A stretch of 64,000 nt of DNA from Paenibacillus sp. FSL R10-2734 (GCF_037963865.1 NZ_CP150170.1:1116001-1180000); one strand, 5' to 3'; numbered from the stretch's first letter, positions 17,800 to 26,899 are shown. The notes: generated from the sequence alone by a model not told the origin. Program-made: numbers and translations.

Positions 17800-19266
17800 A
17801 TGTTGAAAAAAAGCACAGCGGCATTTATGATTGTCGCCGCCTTGCTATGTGGTAGCCTGGTGACCTTGGGTGTGACGGGTTATAGTCATGTTTTTGGACA
17901 AGCTGCAGGCCAAGGATTGGCCTCGGCTTTGCAGATTGCTGGCTTACAGCAGAAGGAATCCCAGAAGCTTGGAACTGCTCTTAGTCTGATTGAGAGTAAT
18001 TACTACGAGACGGTGGATCGGGAGAAGCTGATAGACGGTGCTGTCAACGGTATGATGGAAGCGCTGGGCGATCCTTATTCCAATTATATGGGTAAGGAAA
18101 CCGCTGAGAAATTTGAAGAAAGTATCGAGGGTTCCTTCTCAGGCATCGGTGCGGAAGTCTCTTCGGAGAATGGCAAGGTAGTCGTGGTTTCCCCGATCAA
18201 GGGCTCGCCTGCTGAAAAAGCAGGAATTCAGGCCAAAGATATCATTCTGTCCGTTAACGGAGAATCGCTGGAAGGTACGGAGCTGAATGCGGCTGTTGCC
18301 AAGATACGCGGTCCTAAAGGCAGTAAGGCCACTTTGAAAATACAACGTTCCGGCTCTGTAGAGCCTCTGGAGTTTGTTCTTACTCGGGATGACGTGAAGC
18401 TCGAGACGGTCTACGCCACCATGGAAAAAGACGGGGTTGGGGTAATCGAGGTCACTCAGTTCTCCTTAAATACCGCAGAACGATTTAAGGAAGAGCTTGG
18501 GAAGCTAGAGAAGCAAGGCATGAAGGGACTTGTCATTGACGTCCGTAATGATCCAGGGGGTGTGCTCCCGATTGTTATTGAGATGGCTGAAGAGTTCGTT
18601 CCAGCTGGCAAAAACATAGTACAAATAGAGTACAAAGATAAAAAACGCGAGGTTAGCACCTCCAAAGGATCAAGTAAAGCTTATCCAGTAGTAGTGCTGA
18701 TGAATAAAGGTAGCGCAAGTGCCTCGGAAATATTGGCGGGTGCCTTGCAGCAATCAGCGGGTGCTAAGCTTATTGGAGATAATTCATTTGGTAAAGGCAC
18801 GGTGCAGACGAGCTTTGACAAACAGCTCGGAGACGGCAGCTTGCTGAAGGTTACCATCGCTAAATGGCTAACGCCGGACGGCACATGGATCCACGGCAAG
18901 GGAATTAAACCGGATATCGCGGTAGCGCAGCCGGATTACTTCTCAGTGGCTCCGATTAACAAGAGCGTGACGCTGCAATATAACATGAACAACGCTGATG
19001 TGAAGAGTGCACAGACGATGCTGGACGGTCTAGGCTACAAGCCTGGTCGAAAAGATGGCTATTTCGATGCTGGCACTAAGAACGCAGTGAAGAAATTCCA
19101 GAGTGAAGCGAAGCTTCAGGTTACAGGTATGATCGATGCCAAGACCGCGGAGGCGCTTGAGGTGGCACTGATCAAGGTGATCCAGGATCCTGCTAACGAT
19201 AACCAACGGAATAAAGGGATTGCTGAAATTCAGAAGGAAATTAAGGCGGCAGCGTCGAAAAAGTAA
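17800..19266 (+). CDS. ctpB: S41 C-terminal processing protease (CtpA/CtpB-like)
   Basis: 488 residues from ATG 17800, preceded by GGACGGTGG. It has an N-terminal signal anchor (about 8-30), a PDZ domain (about 110-190) and an S41 protease domain with Ser in NKGSASASEILAGALQQS and Lys in SFGKGTVQ, the Ser-Lys dyad. A C-terminal peptidoglycan-binding domain (about 400-460) targets the wall. In B. subtilis CtpB cleaves SpoIVFA during sporulation; other Ctp proteins degrade wall hydrolases or adaptors. Linkage to ftsEX and minJ is conserved in Bacillus. Confidence 0.92.
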   Translation: MLKKSTAAFMIVAALLCGSLVTLGVTGYSHVFGQAAGQGLASALQIAGLQQKESQKLGTALSLIESNYYETVDREKLIDGAVNGMMEALGDPYSNYMGKETAEKFEESIEGSFSGIGAEVSSENGKVVVVSPIKGSPAEKAGIQAKDIILSVNGESLEGTELNAAVAKIRGPKGSKATLKIQRSGSVEPLEFVLTRDDVKLETVYATMEKDGVGVIEVTQFSLNTAERFKEELGKLEKQGMKGLVIDVRNDPGGVLPIVIEMAEEFVPAGKNIVQIEYKDKKREVSTSKGSSKAYPVVVLMNKGSASASEILAGALQQSAGAKLIGDNSFGKGTVQTSFDKQLGDGSLLKVTIAKWLTPDGTWIHGKGIKPDIAVAQPDYFSVAPINKSVTLQYNMNNADVKSAQTMLDGLGYKPGRKDGYFDAGTKNAVKKFQSEAKLQVTGMIDAKTAEALEVALIKVIQDPANDNQRNKGIAEIQKEIKAAASKK

Positions 19267-19294
19267 GAAGGCTGAATTCAGCCTTCTTTTTTTT
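19265..19294 (+). terminator. Terminator after ctpB
   Basis: A perfect palindrome AGAAGGCTGAATTCAGCCTTCT is followed by eight T residues. The stop codon overlaps the 5' arm. Confidence 0.9.
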
Positions 19295-19387
19295 CTAAAT
19301 ATAAGAATCGATCAAGGGCATAAGCGCACGCACGGTGTAGCTCAAAGATGCTGATGGATGACTAATTAGTATAGATAACCGGCGAAT

Positions 19388-19580
19388 TAACCTGCAATAA
19401 TACATTTTTTTAATGGTACGAGGATGACCTAAACAATAATTCCTGCGAATCTGCAGTAATCCTTGCTCCATGAGGAGCTTTCGAACTATAAGTGAGGTTA
19501 TTCCTGTACATTTGCAGTATTCGCGCTTAATGAAGAGGATATCTGTACAAAATGCTGCACTTTTGCAGGCTTTCTCTAGT
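19388..19580. repeat. Decayed tandem repeat field between ctpB and minJ
   Basis: The 388-base gap 19295-19682 holds no credible gene. Four degenerate units spaced about 50-61 bases apart are visible. Two read AATTCCTGCGAATCTGCAG (from 19438) and TATTCCTGTACATTTGCAG (from 19499). A partial unit lies near 19389 (ACCTGCAATAATACA) and a last one near 19550 (TCTGTACAAAATGCTGCA). I infer a non-coding repeat family. Confidence 0.5.
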
Positions 19581-19682
19581 CTAGCCAAAGTGAAAGGTAT
19601 GAATGAATAAGAGGGATGAACATTTTCATTCTGGTATGTGAACAAGGGTTCATGAAAGTTTTTTTGTAGATAAGGAAGGAGT

Positions 19683-21008
19683 GTGACGAACAGTTTGAAT
19701 GTGATTCAGGAACTGTTAGGAAGCTTGGGCACTGCGTTCTTACACTTGTTGATCCAGCCATATTACTATATTGCTATTATATTTATTGCGTTGTATTACC
19801 GTCGGCAAGTGGCATTAGAACGTAAGCTGATTCATGTGAAGCTACATAGCTGGGGTCAAGAAACGTGGCGAACGGTGTGGACTGGGCTAGTAATGGGACT
19901 GGTGGTATCTATTGCAGCCGTATTGCTAGGAGTATCCTTATCGGGCACAGCTGTAGCCTGCATTTGGGTAGTCAGTATACTGTTATCGCTATTACGTGTG
20001 CGGTATTTGTGCTTCGCTTATTCTATAGGTCTGCTAGGCGTGATTCAATTTGTATTGTCTTTCTTTCCGAATGCTTTATATAGTGGAACGGTCGGGAATA
20101 TCACAACAGCCATACGGGAGATGGATATTCCTGCCTTGCTAGTGCTAGCTGCACTGCTGCATATGGCGGAGGCGTTGCTGGCCCGGTGGCAAGGGGCGAA
20201 GCTTGCGACGCCGCTCTTCTTGAAGGGCAAGCGCGGCATGGTTGTCGGCGGCTACCAGCTGCAGGCCTTCTGGCCGCTGCCGCTGTTCCTGCTGATCCCT
20301 TCGGGCGCAGGAACAATGGATCTGCCATGGCAGTCGCTATTGGGCGGCGGCCTTGGCATTGTCTCTTTGCCCGTCATCATCGGCTTCAGCGAGATGACGC
20401 AGGGCATGCTGCCCGGGCGCAAGGCGGCCCGCACTTCAGGACGGCTGCTGATTTACAGCATCGTCCTGCTGGGCTTAAGCCTGCTTGCATCCTGGTGGAG
20501 CCCGCTGACCCTGCTCGCGGCGCTCGCAGCGATGGTGCTGCACGAAGGGTTAAGCTGGTACAGCGCTCTGGAAGAGCGCAGCATCAGCCCCATCTTCGTG
20601 CATCCACCGCGCGGCCGCAAGGTGCTGGCCGTGCTGCCGGGCAGTCCCGGGCAGGAGCTGGGCATCCTGCCCGGCGAGATCTTACTGAAGGTCAACGGGG
20701 TCCTGTTGACCGATGCCGCGCAGCTACATGAGGCGCTGCGCATGAATCCAGCGTTCTGCAAGCTGGAGGTGCAGAACCGTGAAGGGGAGAGCAAGTACCT
20801 TCAGAGCCCGATCTACGACGGGGACCATCATCAGCTCGGCATCATTCTGGTGCCTGAGACAGATGGAGCGATTACTGCGGAGGCGAAGCCTTCCAGCATC
20901 TTCAGCATCCTCGCGATGAAGACAGGTACTCGCAGCCGGAATCTTCCGGACGGCAGAGCCAAACGAAAACACGCTGCTGAATCCAAGAAAGAATCAGCGG
21001 AAGGATAA
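19683..21008 (+). CDS. minJ: MinJ-like PDZ membrane protein (division-site topology factor)
   Basis: 441 residues from a GTG close behind AAGGAAGGAG. The first 300 residues contain seven or eight membrane segments. A PDZ domain lies about residues 300-395 (VLAVLPGSPGQELGILPGEIL). This layout, and the position after ftsEX-ctpB, match B. subtilis MinJ, which bridges DivIVA and MinD at poles and septa. Identity rests on topology and synteny rather than strong motif recognition. Oddly, about 20150-20830 is strikingly GC-rich compared with both ends of the gene. Confidence 0.75.
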   Translation: MTNSLNVIQELLGSLGTAFLHLLIQPYYYIAIIFIALYYRRQVALERKLIHVKLHSWGQETWRTVWTGLVMGLVVSIAAVLLGVSLSGTAVACIWVVSILLSLLRVRYLCFAYSIGLLGVIQFVLSFFPNALYSGTVGNITTAIREMDIPALLVLAALLHMAEALLARWQGAKLATPLFLKGKRGMVVGGYQLQAFWPLPLFLLIPSGAGTMDLPWQSLLGGGLGIVSLPVIIGFSEMTQGMLPGRKAARTSGRLLIYSIVLLGLSLLASWWSPLTLLAALAAMVLHEGLSWYSALEERSISPIFVHPPRGRKVLAVLPGSPGQELGILPGEILLKVNGVLLTDAAQLHEALRMNPAFCKLEVQNREGESKYLQSPIYDGDHHQLGIILVPETDGAITAEAKPSSIFSILAMKTGTRSRNLPDGRAKRKHAAESKKESAEG

Positions 21009-21468
21009 CTAGAAGGTGCCCCATAAGCCATGGAATGGTGGTTGGGGCATCTTCGTTTTTGTTAGATGTTACTTTCGCGTGCGAGGAGTCGTTATCGGAC
21101 TCAGTTGACCTTAAACGCAGCATAATCGCCTTTTTGGAATGGTAACGGACCCCAAAGCCGCTATTAGCATGAAAAACGCCCCAAATGCACCGCTTTCTAA
21201 GGAATAGCTGCACTGGAGTCCGAAACACCGCTCCAAAGGCGAAAAATTTGCGAATAACGTCATATGAGTCCGTAAAGCAAAGCCGCCCAGAGAATAATTA
21301 CCTCTCTGTGGTGCAGGCATGCAGAGCGGTCAACAAAAAAACACAGAGCAGTGATACTCCAGCAATGGGAGAATGCTGTTCTGTATTTTTTTTGAATAAA
21401 GATGGTCTCACTTTATATTAAATGGCTTATGGGCCAGCAACTGTTCCACATGCTTTATGAAACCAAGG
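21009..21468. repeat. Intergenic repeats after minJ
   Basis: A gap of about 460 bases with no credible gene. It opens with a terminator-like hairpin: GGTGCCCCATAAGCCAT at 21015-21031 and a partial complement near 21043-21051. Between 21085 and 21280 the core GGACTC / GAGTCC recurs four times in both orientations (TATCGGACTCAG, TAACGGACCCCA, GGAGTCCGAAAC, GAGTCCGTAAAG). Another copy of ATGGCTTATGGG lies at 21422-21433. Confidence 0.55.
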
Positions 21469-22122
21469 CTACCCCCGCCCATTCTTCAAGTAAAAAATAG
21501 CAATTTGCGTACGATCTCGCAGCTCTAATTTGCTTAAAATATCCGTTATGTAATTTTTGACCGTACCCTCGCTTAGGAAAAGCTGTCCGGCGATTTCTTT
21601 GTTGGTGTGCCCCTCAGCGATCGAGGCGACAACGGCCAATTCCATTTTGGTTAGTCCGAAAGACTCCAGCGGTTGCACCTGAGGAGATTCGGGGCGGGCT
21701 GCTGGTTGTAGAAATGTAGCCAGTTTGCGCGCGATATCAGGATGTATCAGCATATTCCCTTCATTGACCGTTTTAATGCCTTGTATGATACGGTCAGGTG
21801 GTATGTTCTTGAGCAAATATCCACTGGCACCGTTGCGCAGCGCCTCAATGATATACTCATCGTCGTCGAAGGTGGTCAGCATCAGTACAGAAACTTGTGG
21901 AAATGCCAGCTTAATTTTCTCTGTTCCTTCAACACCACCACAGCCCGGCATGCGAATATCCATTAGAACGACGTCGGCCATATTTCCCGCTTGGAGCAGG
22001 CTCAAAGCCTCGTTTCCTTCACTTGCAGCACCGATAACATCAATGTCGGGGTCCATACCCATCAACACTTGCAGACTTTGGCGAATATAGGGGTCGTCAT
22101 CTACAATCATTACCTTTATCAT
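21469..22122 (-). CDS. NarL/LuxR-family response regulator (LnrK-like)
   Basis: 217 residues. The receiver domain (1-120) has acidic pocket VDDD and phospho-acceptor D55 (VVLMDIRMPG). The C-terminal LuxR-type helix-turn-helix (about 150-215) shows GHTNKEIAGQLFLSEGTVKNYI. The kinase gene lies immediately upstream on the same strand, and an ABC exporter is divergent. The set resembles B. subtilis LnrJK controlling LnrLMN, an antimicrobial sensing and export module. A GGAG precedes ATG 22122. Confidence 0.88.
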   Translation of the reverse strand: MIKVMIVDDDPYIRQSLQVLMGMDPDIDVIGAASEGNEALSLLQAGNMADVVLMDIRMPGCGGVEGTEKIKLAFPQVSVLMLTTFDDDEYIIEALRNGASGYLLKNIPPDRIIQGIKTVNEGNMLIHPDIARKLATFLQPAARPESPQVQPLESFGLTKMELAVVASIAEGHTNKEIAGQLFLSEGTVKNYITDILSKLELRDRTQIAIFYLKNGRG

Positions 22123-22178
22123 TAACGTGGCTCCTTCGTCCTAATTTAGATTTGTTCTACCTTCAAGTCCTAAATTCC

Positions 22179-23375
22179 CTACACAATCTCTCCCTGCTTA
22201 TAAACGGGCAGCCGCGTAATCACAGTGAAATGCGACTCCAGCCGTAGTTCCAGGGTTCCGCCGAGTAGATGCGTTCGCTCGGACATCCCTTTCATCCCGA
22301 CACCACCACTTCCCGACAGTTTGGTTAGATTATTGCCCTCGGGAAGCTTCCCATTGTTGCTAACCTCCATCGTAATTCCAGTATCACTGAAGTCAATTTT
22401 AATCCAGATCGCTGTTGCTTTTCCATGACGGAGGGCATTGGTTATGGCTTCCCGGGCGTTCTTATACAAGGTCACCTGAATACTAGGATATAGCGGATAA
22501 GGTATTCCATGTACTTGGTATGAGGTCTCGATTCCCGTATCGCGGCCGATTTCTTCGAGCAGTCGATCTAGTGCGTAAGCCCCCTCTAATTGTGGGGTGT
22601 AGTTGATACGTTTAACTGCGGAGCGCATATCGTCCATGCTGGCCGACAGCTGATCTCGAATCAGTTCCATCATTTGCATTCCGCTCTCATGGGAGGTTGG
22701 TAAGGTGTGCAGCGCAGCTTCCATCATCATTTTAATGCGAATCAGGCGGTGGCCGATATCATCATGGAGCTGTCGGGAAATTCGAACCCGTTCTTTGGAC
22801 TGAGCCGCATCTTCTACTTGGGCGTTAAACTCCAGCAGTCGGTTGCGGGCTTCATCCAGCTCGAAATGCTTTTTACGTAGCTCATCGTACAGAAGAAGGG
22901 TATCCTCTCGTCCTCGTCCAGCTCTCTGTAATAGTTCATTGAGATAGGTGATGAGCAGAAATGTAATGTTGATGAAGGTTACTATGAGCTGTGGAGAATC
23001 CCAGAGCGCAACGTTTAAGACTATCAGATGCACAACCGTAAACACAAGAGGCGCTGCTTTAGGTTGAAGTCTGGAATAATAAAGTAATGCCGAAATCGCT
23101 GGAAAAATCATGATACTGCCGTACTGGTAGCATAACCATGCGGTGAACAGCACTTCAATAATGCTTATCAAAGCGTGAAAGGATCGGGGCAGCTTTGGAA
23201 CCATGACAACAAGGAATAGCAGCATCAGAATATGCAGCGTGAAGATTCCGTAATCGGAATATTGGTAGATATATATAGTGAAAAAAGCTGGAACTATGAT
23301 GAGTCCGTAACGCAATAGGTTTAGCTCTCTGGTCACGCCTGAGTCATCCTTTTTGTTTTTTTCTAATCTTAGCAT
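22179..23375 (-). CDS. Sensor histidine kinase (HisKA_3, LnrJ-like)
   Basis: 398 residues from ATG 23375, placed after AGTAGGTGA; a GTG two codons earlier is possible. The first 160 residues hold about six membrane spans with almost no extracellular loops, typical of intramembrane-sensing kinases. A coiled coil precedes the HisKA_3 motif ISRQLHDDIGHRL (phospho-His near residue 204). The HATPase domain includes the G box SGSGGVGMKGM. It shares an operon with the response regulator. What it senses cannot be read from the sequence; the neighbouring exporter suggests a membrane-active antimicrobial. Confidence 0.88.
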   Translation of the reverse strand: MLRLEKNKKDDSGVTRELNLLRYGLIIVPAFFTIYIYQYSDYGIFTLHILMLLFLVVMVPKLPRSFHALISIIEVLFTAWLCYQYGSIMIFPAISALLYYSRLQPKAAPLVFTVVHLIVLNVALWDSPQLIVTFINITFLLITYLNELLQRAGRGREDTLLLYDELRKKHFELDEARNRLLEFNAQVEDAAQSKERVRISRQLHDDIGHRLIRIKMMMEAALHTLPTSHESGMQMMELIRDQLSASMDDMRSAVKRINYTPQLEGAYALDRLLEEIGRDTGIETSYQVHGIPYPLYPSIQVTLYKNAREAITNALRHGKATAIWIKIDFSDTGITMEVSNNGKLPEGNNLTKLSGSGGVGMKGMSERTHLLGGTLELRLESHFTVITRLPVYKQGEIV

Positions 23376-23392
23376 ATTCACCTACTAGTTCA

Positions 23393-23437
23393 GGAGATGA
23401 CTTTAGTCACCTTCAAAAGATGACCTTTCGTACCTTC
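23393..23437. promoter_or_regulatory. Tandem operator-like repeats between kinase and ABC exporter operons
   Basis: AGATGAC-N7-ACCTTC occurs twice, 23 bases apart (first copy from 23395, second from 23418). The first copy also contains the palindrome TGAC-TTTA-GTCA (23398-23409). The position between the divergent operons suggests binding by the NarL-type regulator. This is inference from sequence pattern. Confidence 0.5.
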
Positions 23438-23501
23438 GCTGGAATGCACTTTAAGCTAAAATTGGAAATATAGGAGCACAAACGACAGGAGAGATGAAAA
23501 G

Positions 23502-24437
23502 ATGGCAATCGCGATATTGACCGATGTGGTGAAACGATATGAAGGTAAATTAACAGTGGATCATGTAAATATGACGATACAAGAAGGAGAAATCTTTGGA
23601 CTGCTAGGCCCAAACGGAGCGGGTAAAAGTACAACGATCAGTATGATCTGCGGCTTGCTTAAGATTGACGGGGGAGACATTATCATTGACGGTTTACCTG
23701 TGTCTTCGCAATCCCTAGAGGTGAAGAAAAGAATTGGATTGGTTCCACAGGATTTAGCCTTGTACGACACCATGACAGCGGCCGATAATGTCACTTTTTT
23801 CGGGAAATTGTATGGTTTGCGCGGCAAACTCCTGAAGGAACGAGTGGAAGAAGCGCTTACCTTTGTAGGACTTAGCGATCGTGCTAAAGAGAAGCCCTCG
23901 ACCTTCTCTGGAGGGATGAAAAGACGTCTGAACATTGCCTGCGCCATTATGCATCGTCCAAAGCTGATTATTATGGATGAACCAACAGTGGGGATTGATC
24001 CGCAATCTCGTAATCATATCCTTGAATCGGTCAAGGAGCTCAATCGACTGGGCTCAACCATTATTTATACCAGCCACTACATGGAGGAGGTTGCAGCCAT
24101 TTGTGATCGGGTAGCCATTATGGATAAAGGGCATATCATTGCTTGCGGTACGGAAAAAGAACTGCGTGAGCGGGTCGCCAAGGAAGAAAAAATTATGATC
24201 AAAGCCGCTAATGTTACTCCGGAGCTTGTTCACGAGCTGACGCTTCATCCTAGAATTAGTCGTGTAGAAGCAAAAGAAGGTGTGGTGGAACTGTATCTAC
24301 CTTCTTCGCAAGGGGAGCTGCAGGATATTCTTTTTATTTTTGCCAAGCATGAGGGGATTATTGGCTCACTAAATATTGAAGAACCCGATCTGGAGACGTT
24401 GTTTCTTAACCTGACCGGACGGACCTTACGAGATTAA
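23502..24437 (+). CDS. ABC exporter ATP-binding protein (LnrL-like)
   Basis: 311 residues. Walker A GPNGAGKSTT, signature FSGGMKRR and Walker B LIIMDEPTVG are intact, and the C-terminal extension (about 220-311) is of the DrrA/CcmA drug-export type. AGGAGAG precedes the ATG. It is followed by two ABC-2 permease genes, giving the LnrLMN arrangement, and is transcribed away from the two-component system. The likely role is export of or resistance to a lipophilic antimicrobial; the substrate is not determinable. Confidence 0.9.
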   Translation: MAIAILTDVVKRYEGKLTVDHVNMTIQEGEIFGLLGPNGAGKSTTISMICGLLKIDGGDIIIDGLPVSSQSLEVKKRIGLVPQDLALYDTMTAADNVTFFGKLYGLRGKLLKERVEEALTFVGLSDRAKEKPSTFSGGMKRRLNIACAIMHRPKLIIMDEPTVGIDPQSRNHILESVKELNRLGSTIIYTSHYMEEVAAICDRVAIMDKGHIIACGTEKELRERVAKEEKIMIKAANVTPELVHELTLHPRISRVEAKEGVVELYLPSSQGELQDILFIFAKHEGIIGSLNIEEPDLETLFLNLTGRTLRD

Positions 24438-24454
24438 GAGGGGGGAGTATTCTG

Positions 24455-25630
24455 ATGAATACTTGGACGATTATGATCTATGAGCTGCGAAGATTATTTA
24501 GCTCACGTTCTATGATATTAAATATGTTTTTGCTGCCCCTGTTATTGATCTTTCTCTTAGGTGCTTCGCTCTCCGGTGTTGTTGGTGACAAAGAAGGCTC
24601 CTCTAATATTGATATAGTACGGGTAGGTGTAGTTAATCTTTCTGGTGAGGGCTATGAAAGCTCGGTGATGGTGGATAGCTTTTTGAAGTCAACAGAGCTT
24701 AAGGATATCATTACTCCGGTTATGGTGGATAGTCGAGAGGCGGCTGAAAGCGGTCTGCGTACAGGGAAATATGGTTATGCGGTTATCGTCCCTTCAGGCT
24801 TTGATAGTAAGGTGCAGAGCGGTGAAACAGCAAAGCTAGAGTTTATACTTGGCAAAAAAAGTACAGACAACAGGGTCGCAGGGATTGTATTCGATAATTT
24901 TCTGAGAAATCTTAATTATAAGCAGTCTGTGGCGATGACACTGGGTCCAACAGCAGTGAGCGCTATTGCATCTAGTTCTTCCAGTAATCAGCCTTCCGTT
25001 AAACTTGGAGAACTGAGCGAGGGAGGGTATTCCTATACTTCTTCCCAATTTTATGCGGTGTCTATGATGCTGATGTTTCTACTCTATAGTGGATTGACTG
25101 TATCAACATCTCTTTTTAATGAAAAAGAAAATCATACCCTTTTCCGAATAAATTCAATGCCCGTCAAAGGCTCTGAACTATTCATTGGTAAAATGCTTGG
25201 CGTAGGTGTTGTAAGTATAGTGCAGTGCGCAGCGATTATCATTCTAACGAATGTGCTCTTCGGTGTGAATTGGGGAAATCGTCCGGGCCTGTTGCTCCTA
25301 TTTTGCCTGCTGATGATTGTGGCTTCGATGACGTTATCTATCGTTATTTCTATGTTCACTAAGACTGGTGCGAGCGCGAGAAGTGTGGTTACGGTGCTCA
25401 CTGTGAGTATGACCTTCATTAGCGGAGGGATGGCCCCCCTTCCAGAATCGTGGGTGAACTCTATAGGAGTTTTTACGATTAACCATTGGGCAATGCAGGC
25501 GATCTTGAAAATGATGCTTCACGCCGATGTGTCGCAAATCTTGCCGAATTTAGGAGTTTTATCACTAATCTGTTTGGTGCTGTTCAGTGCAGCTGTTATT
25601 TCGTATCGGAAGGTGGGTTACCGTGGATAA
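24455..25630 (+). CDS. ABC-2 type exporter permease (LnrM-like)
   Basis: 391 residues. One N-terminal membrane span (about 20-40), a large extracellular region (about 45-205) and five or six C-terminal spans give the ABC-2 topology of YhaP/YfiM proteins. GGGGGG lies upstream of the ATG. Only 17 bases separate it from the ATPase gene. It overlaps the next permease by 8 bases, so the two probably form a heterodimer. Confidence 0.88.
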   Translation: MNTWTIMIYELRRLFSSRSMILNMFLLPLLLIFLLGASLSGVVGDKEGSSNIDIVRVGVVNLSGEGYESSVMVDSFLKSTELKDIITPVMVDSREAAESGLRTGKYGYAVIVPSGFDSKVQSGETAKLEFILGKKSTDNRVAGIVFDNFLRNLNYKQSVAMTLGPTAVSAIASSSSSNQPSVKLGELSEGGYSYTSSQFYAVSMMLMFLLYSGLTVSTSLFNEKENHTLFRINSMPVKGSELFIGKMLGVGVVSIVQCAAIIILTNVLFGVNWGNRPGLLLLFCLLMIVASMTLSIVISMFTKTGASARSVVTVLTVSMTFISGGMAPLPESWVNSIGVFTINHWAMQAILKMMLHADVSQILPNLGVLSLICLVLFSAAVISYRKVGYRG

Positions 25631-26783
25631 GATCTTTACGATTGGCTGGAATATGGTGAAACGAACCATTGGCACTAGGAAGGGCGTACTCATATATATT
25701 CTTCTTCCTTGTATTGTACTCGCAGGTATTGTTTCCGTTACTGGAGGGATGGGTGAGAGCCCGGCAGTCGTGCTGTATTCCAATTTGGATAACGGGGCTG
25801 CAGGTAAGCACTTGCTCGCTGAACTAAAGAAAACCGGCGATTATAAATTTGTTGAAAAGACTGACGAGTCTGCTTTAAGAGAGGGAGTTGTCGATCAGAA
25901 TGGAGAAGCGGGGATTCTAATTCCAGCAGGCTTCACTTCGGCACTACTTGCGGGGGAAGAACCACAAATTAGTATGTATGAGCTTAAGACGAATGAGACT
26001 TCCGTTATGATTAAATTAAAAGCAAGCGCGATTGCTGATGAAATGCGGAATACCGCCACTTTAATTGGAGCAGCTAATGTAGGATCTAGCGATACTGAAG
26101 CGCAGTTCACTACGGTCATGCAAAGAGCAGAACAACACAATGTAGGCAGCATCCGAACCGATTATAATCTCTATCCTCGGGAGGGACTGGGAGTCGTTAC
26201 GGGCTTAACGCTAATGTTCCTTATGAGCTTGGTCACGAGCTCTGTGTCTCTGATTATGGATGACCGAAAAGGCCGGACCATGATGCGGATGTTCAGTGCT
26301 CCGGTTCGTTCCTACGAAATTGCCATTGGTAATTTTCTGGGTAGCTTCATTGTCGGATTGATACAGATCGTCGTCGTGCTCGCTTTAGGTCGCTGGGTGC
26401 TGCACTATGATTATGAAATTCCAATATATTTATATTTCCTAATTCTTGCGGTATTTATGCTGGTGTCCATGGGAATCGCAAGTACAGTGGCCGGGTTAAT
26501 TCGTAATCCTAATAATGCCGGTATGCTGAATTCGCTTATTATCACACCGACTTGTATGCTTGGAGGCTGCTTCTGGCCGCTATCCATTATGCCAGACTAT
26601 ATGCAGAAGGCGGCTAACTTTGTTCCGCAAAAATGGGCTATCCAAGCGGTCGACATCGCTGCAACCGGTGGGGGCTGGAATGAGTTATGGTTACCTTTTG
26701 CCATCTTAGGTCTTATGGCTGCCGTGCTACTGGCGATTGGTTCTGCAATTCTCCGCCCAAGTGAAGCGGGGATCAACGCCTAG
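25623..26783 (+). CDS. ABC-2 type exporter permease (LnrN-like)
   Basis: 386 residues from GTG 25623, chosen because GGAAGGTGGG is just upstream and it overlaps the previous stop. Topology repeats that of the preceding gene: an N-terminal span, an extracellular domain, then a C-terminal membrane block ending SAILRPSEAG. It is the last gene of the exporter operon. A weak hairpin (AGAAT-CCTT / AAGG-ATTCT, near 26807-26832) follows without a clear T-run. Confidence 0.87.
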   Translation: MDKIFTIGWNMVKRTIGTRKGVLIYILLPCIVLAGIVSVTGGMGESPAVVLYSNLDNGAAGKHLLAELKKTGDYKFVEKTDESALREGVVDQNGEAGILIPAGFTSALLAGEEPQISMYELKTNETSVMIKLKASAIADEMRNTATLIGAANVGSSDTEAQFTTVMQRAEQHNVGSIRTDYNLYPREGLGVVTGLTLMFLMSLVTSSVSLIMDDRKGRTMMRMFSAPVRSYEIAIGNFLGSFIVGLIQIVVVLALGRWVLHYDYEIPIYLYFLILAVFMLVSMGIASTVAGLIRNPNNAGMLNSLIITPTCMLGGCFWPLSIMPDYMQKAANFVPQKWAIQAVDIAATGGGWNELWLPFAILGLMAAVLLAIGSAILRPSEAGINA

Positions 26784-26899
26784 GAATCTTGAAATGTGAG
26801 GCTACAGAATTTCCTTTACGCGAAGGATTCTACCTAAAGTAGTGTAGATAATTCTTTATTTACTAAAATCGGCATAGTGTAAATTATCTGCATATCTTA

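Noticed and set aside
19295..19645. 116-codon minus-strand ORF
   Set aside because: It overlaps degenerate tandem repeats, has no ribosome-binding site and a protein composition unlike its neighbours.
20186..20731. 181-codon ORF in another frame of minJ
   Set aside because: It is an artefact of the GC-rich island, which lacks stop codons in alternate frames; the minJ frame has clear membrane and PDZ features.
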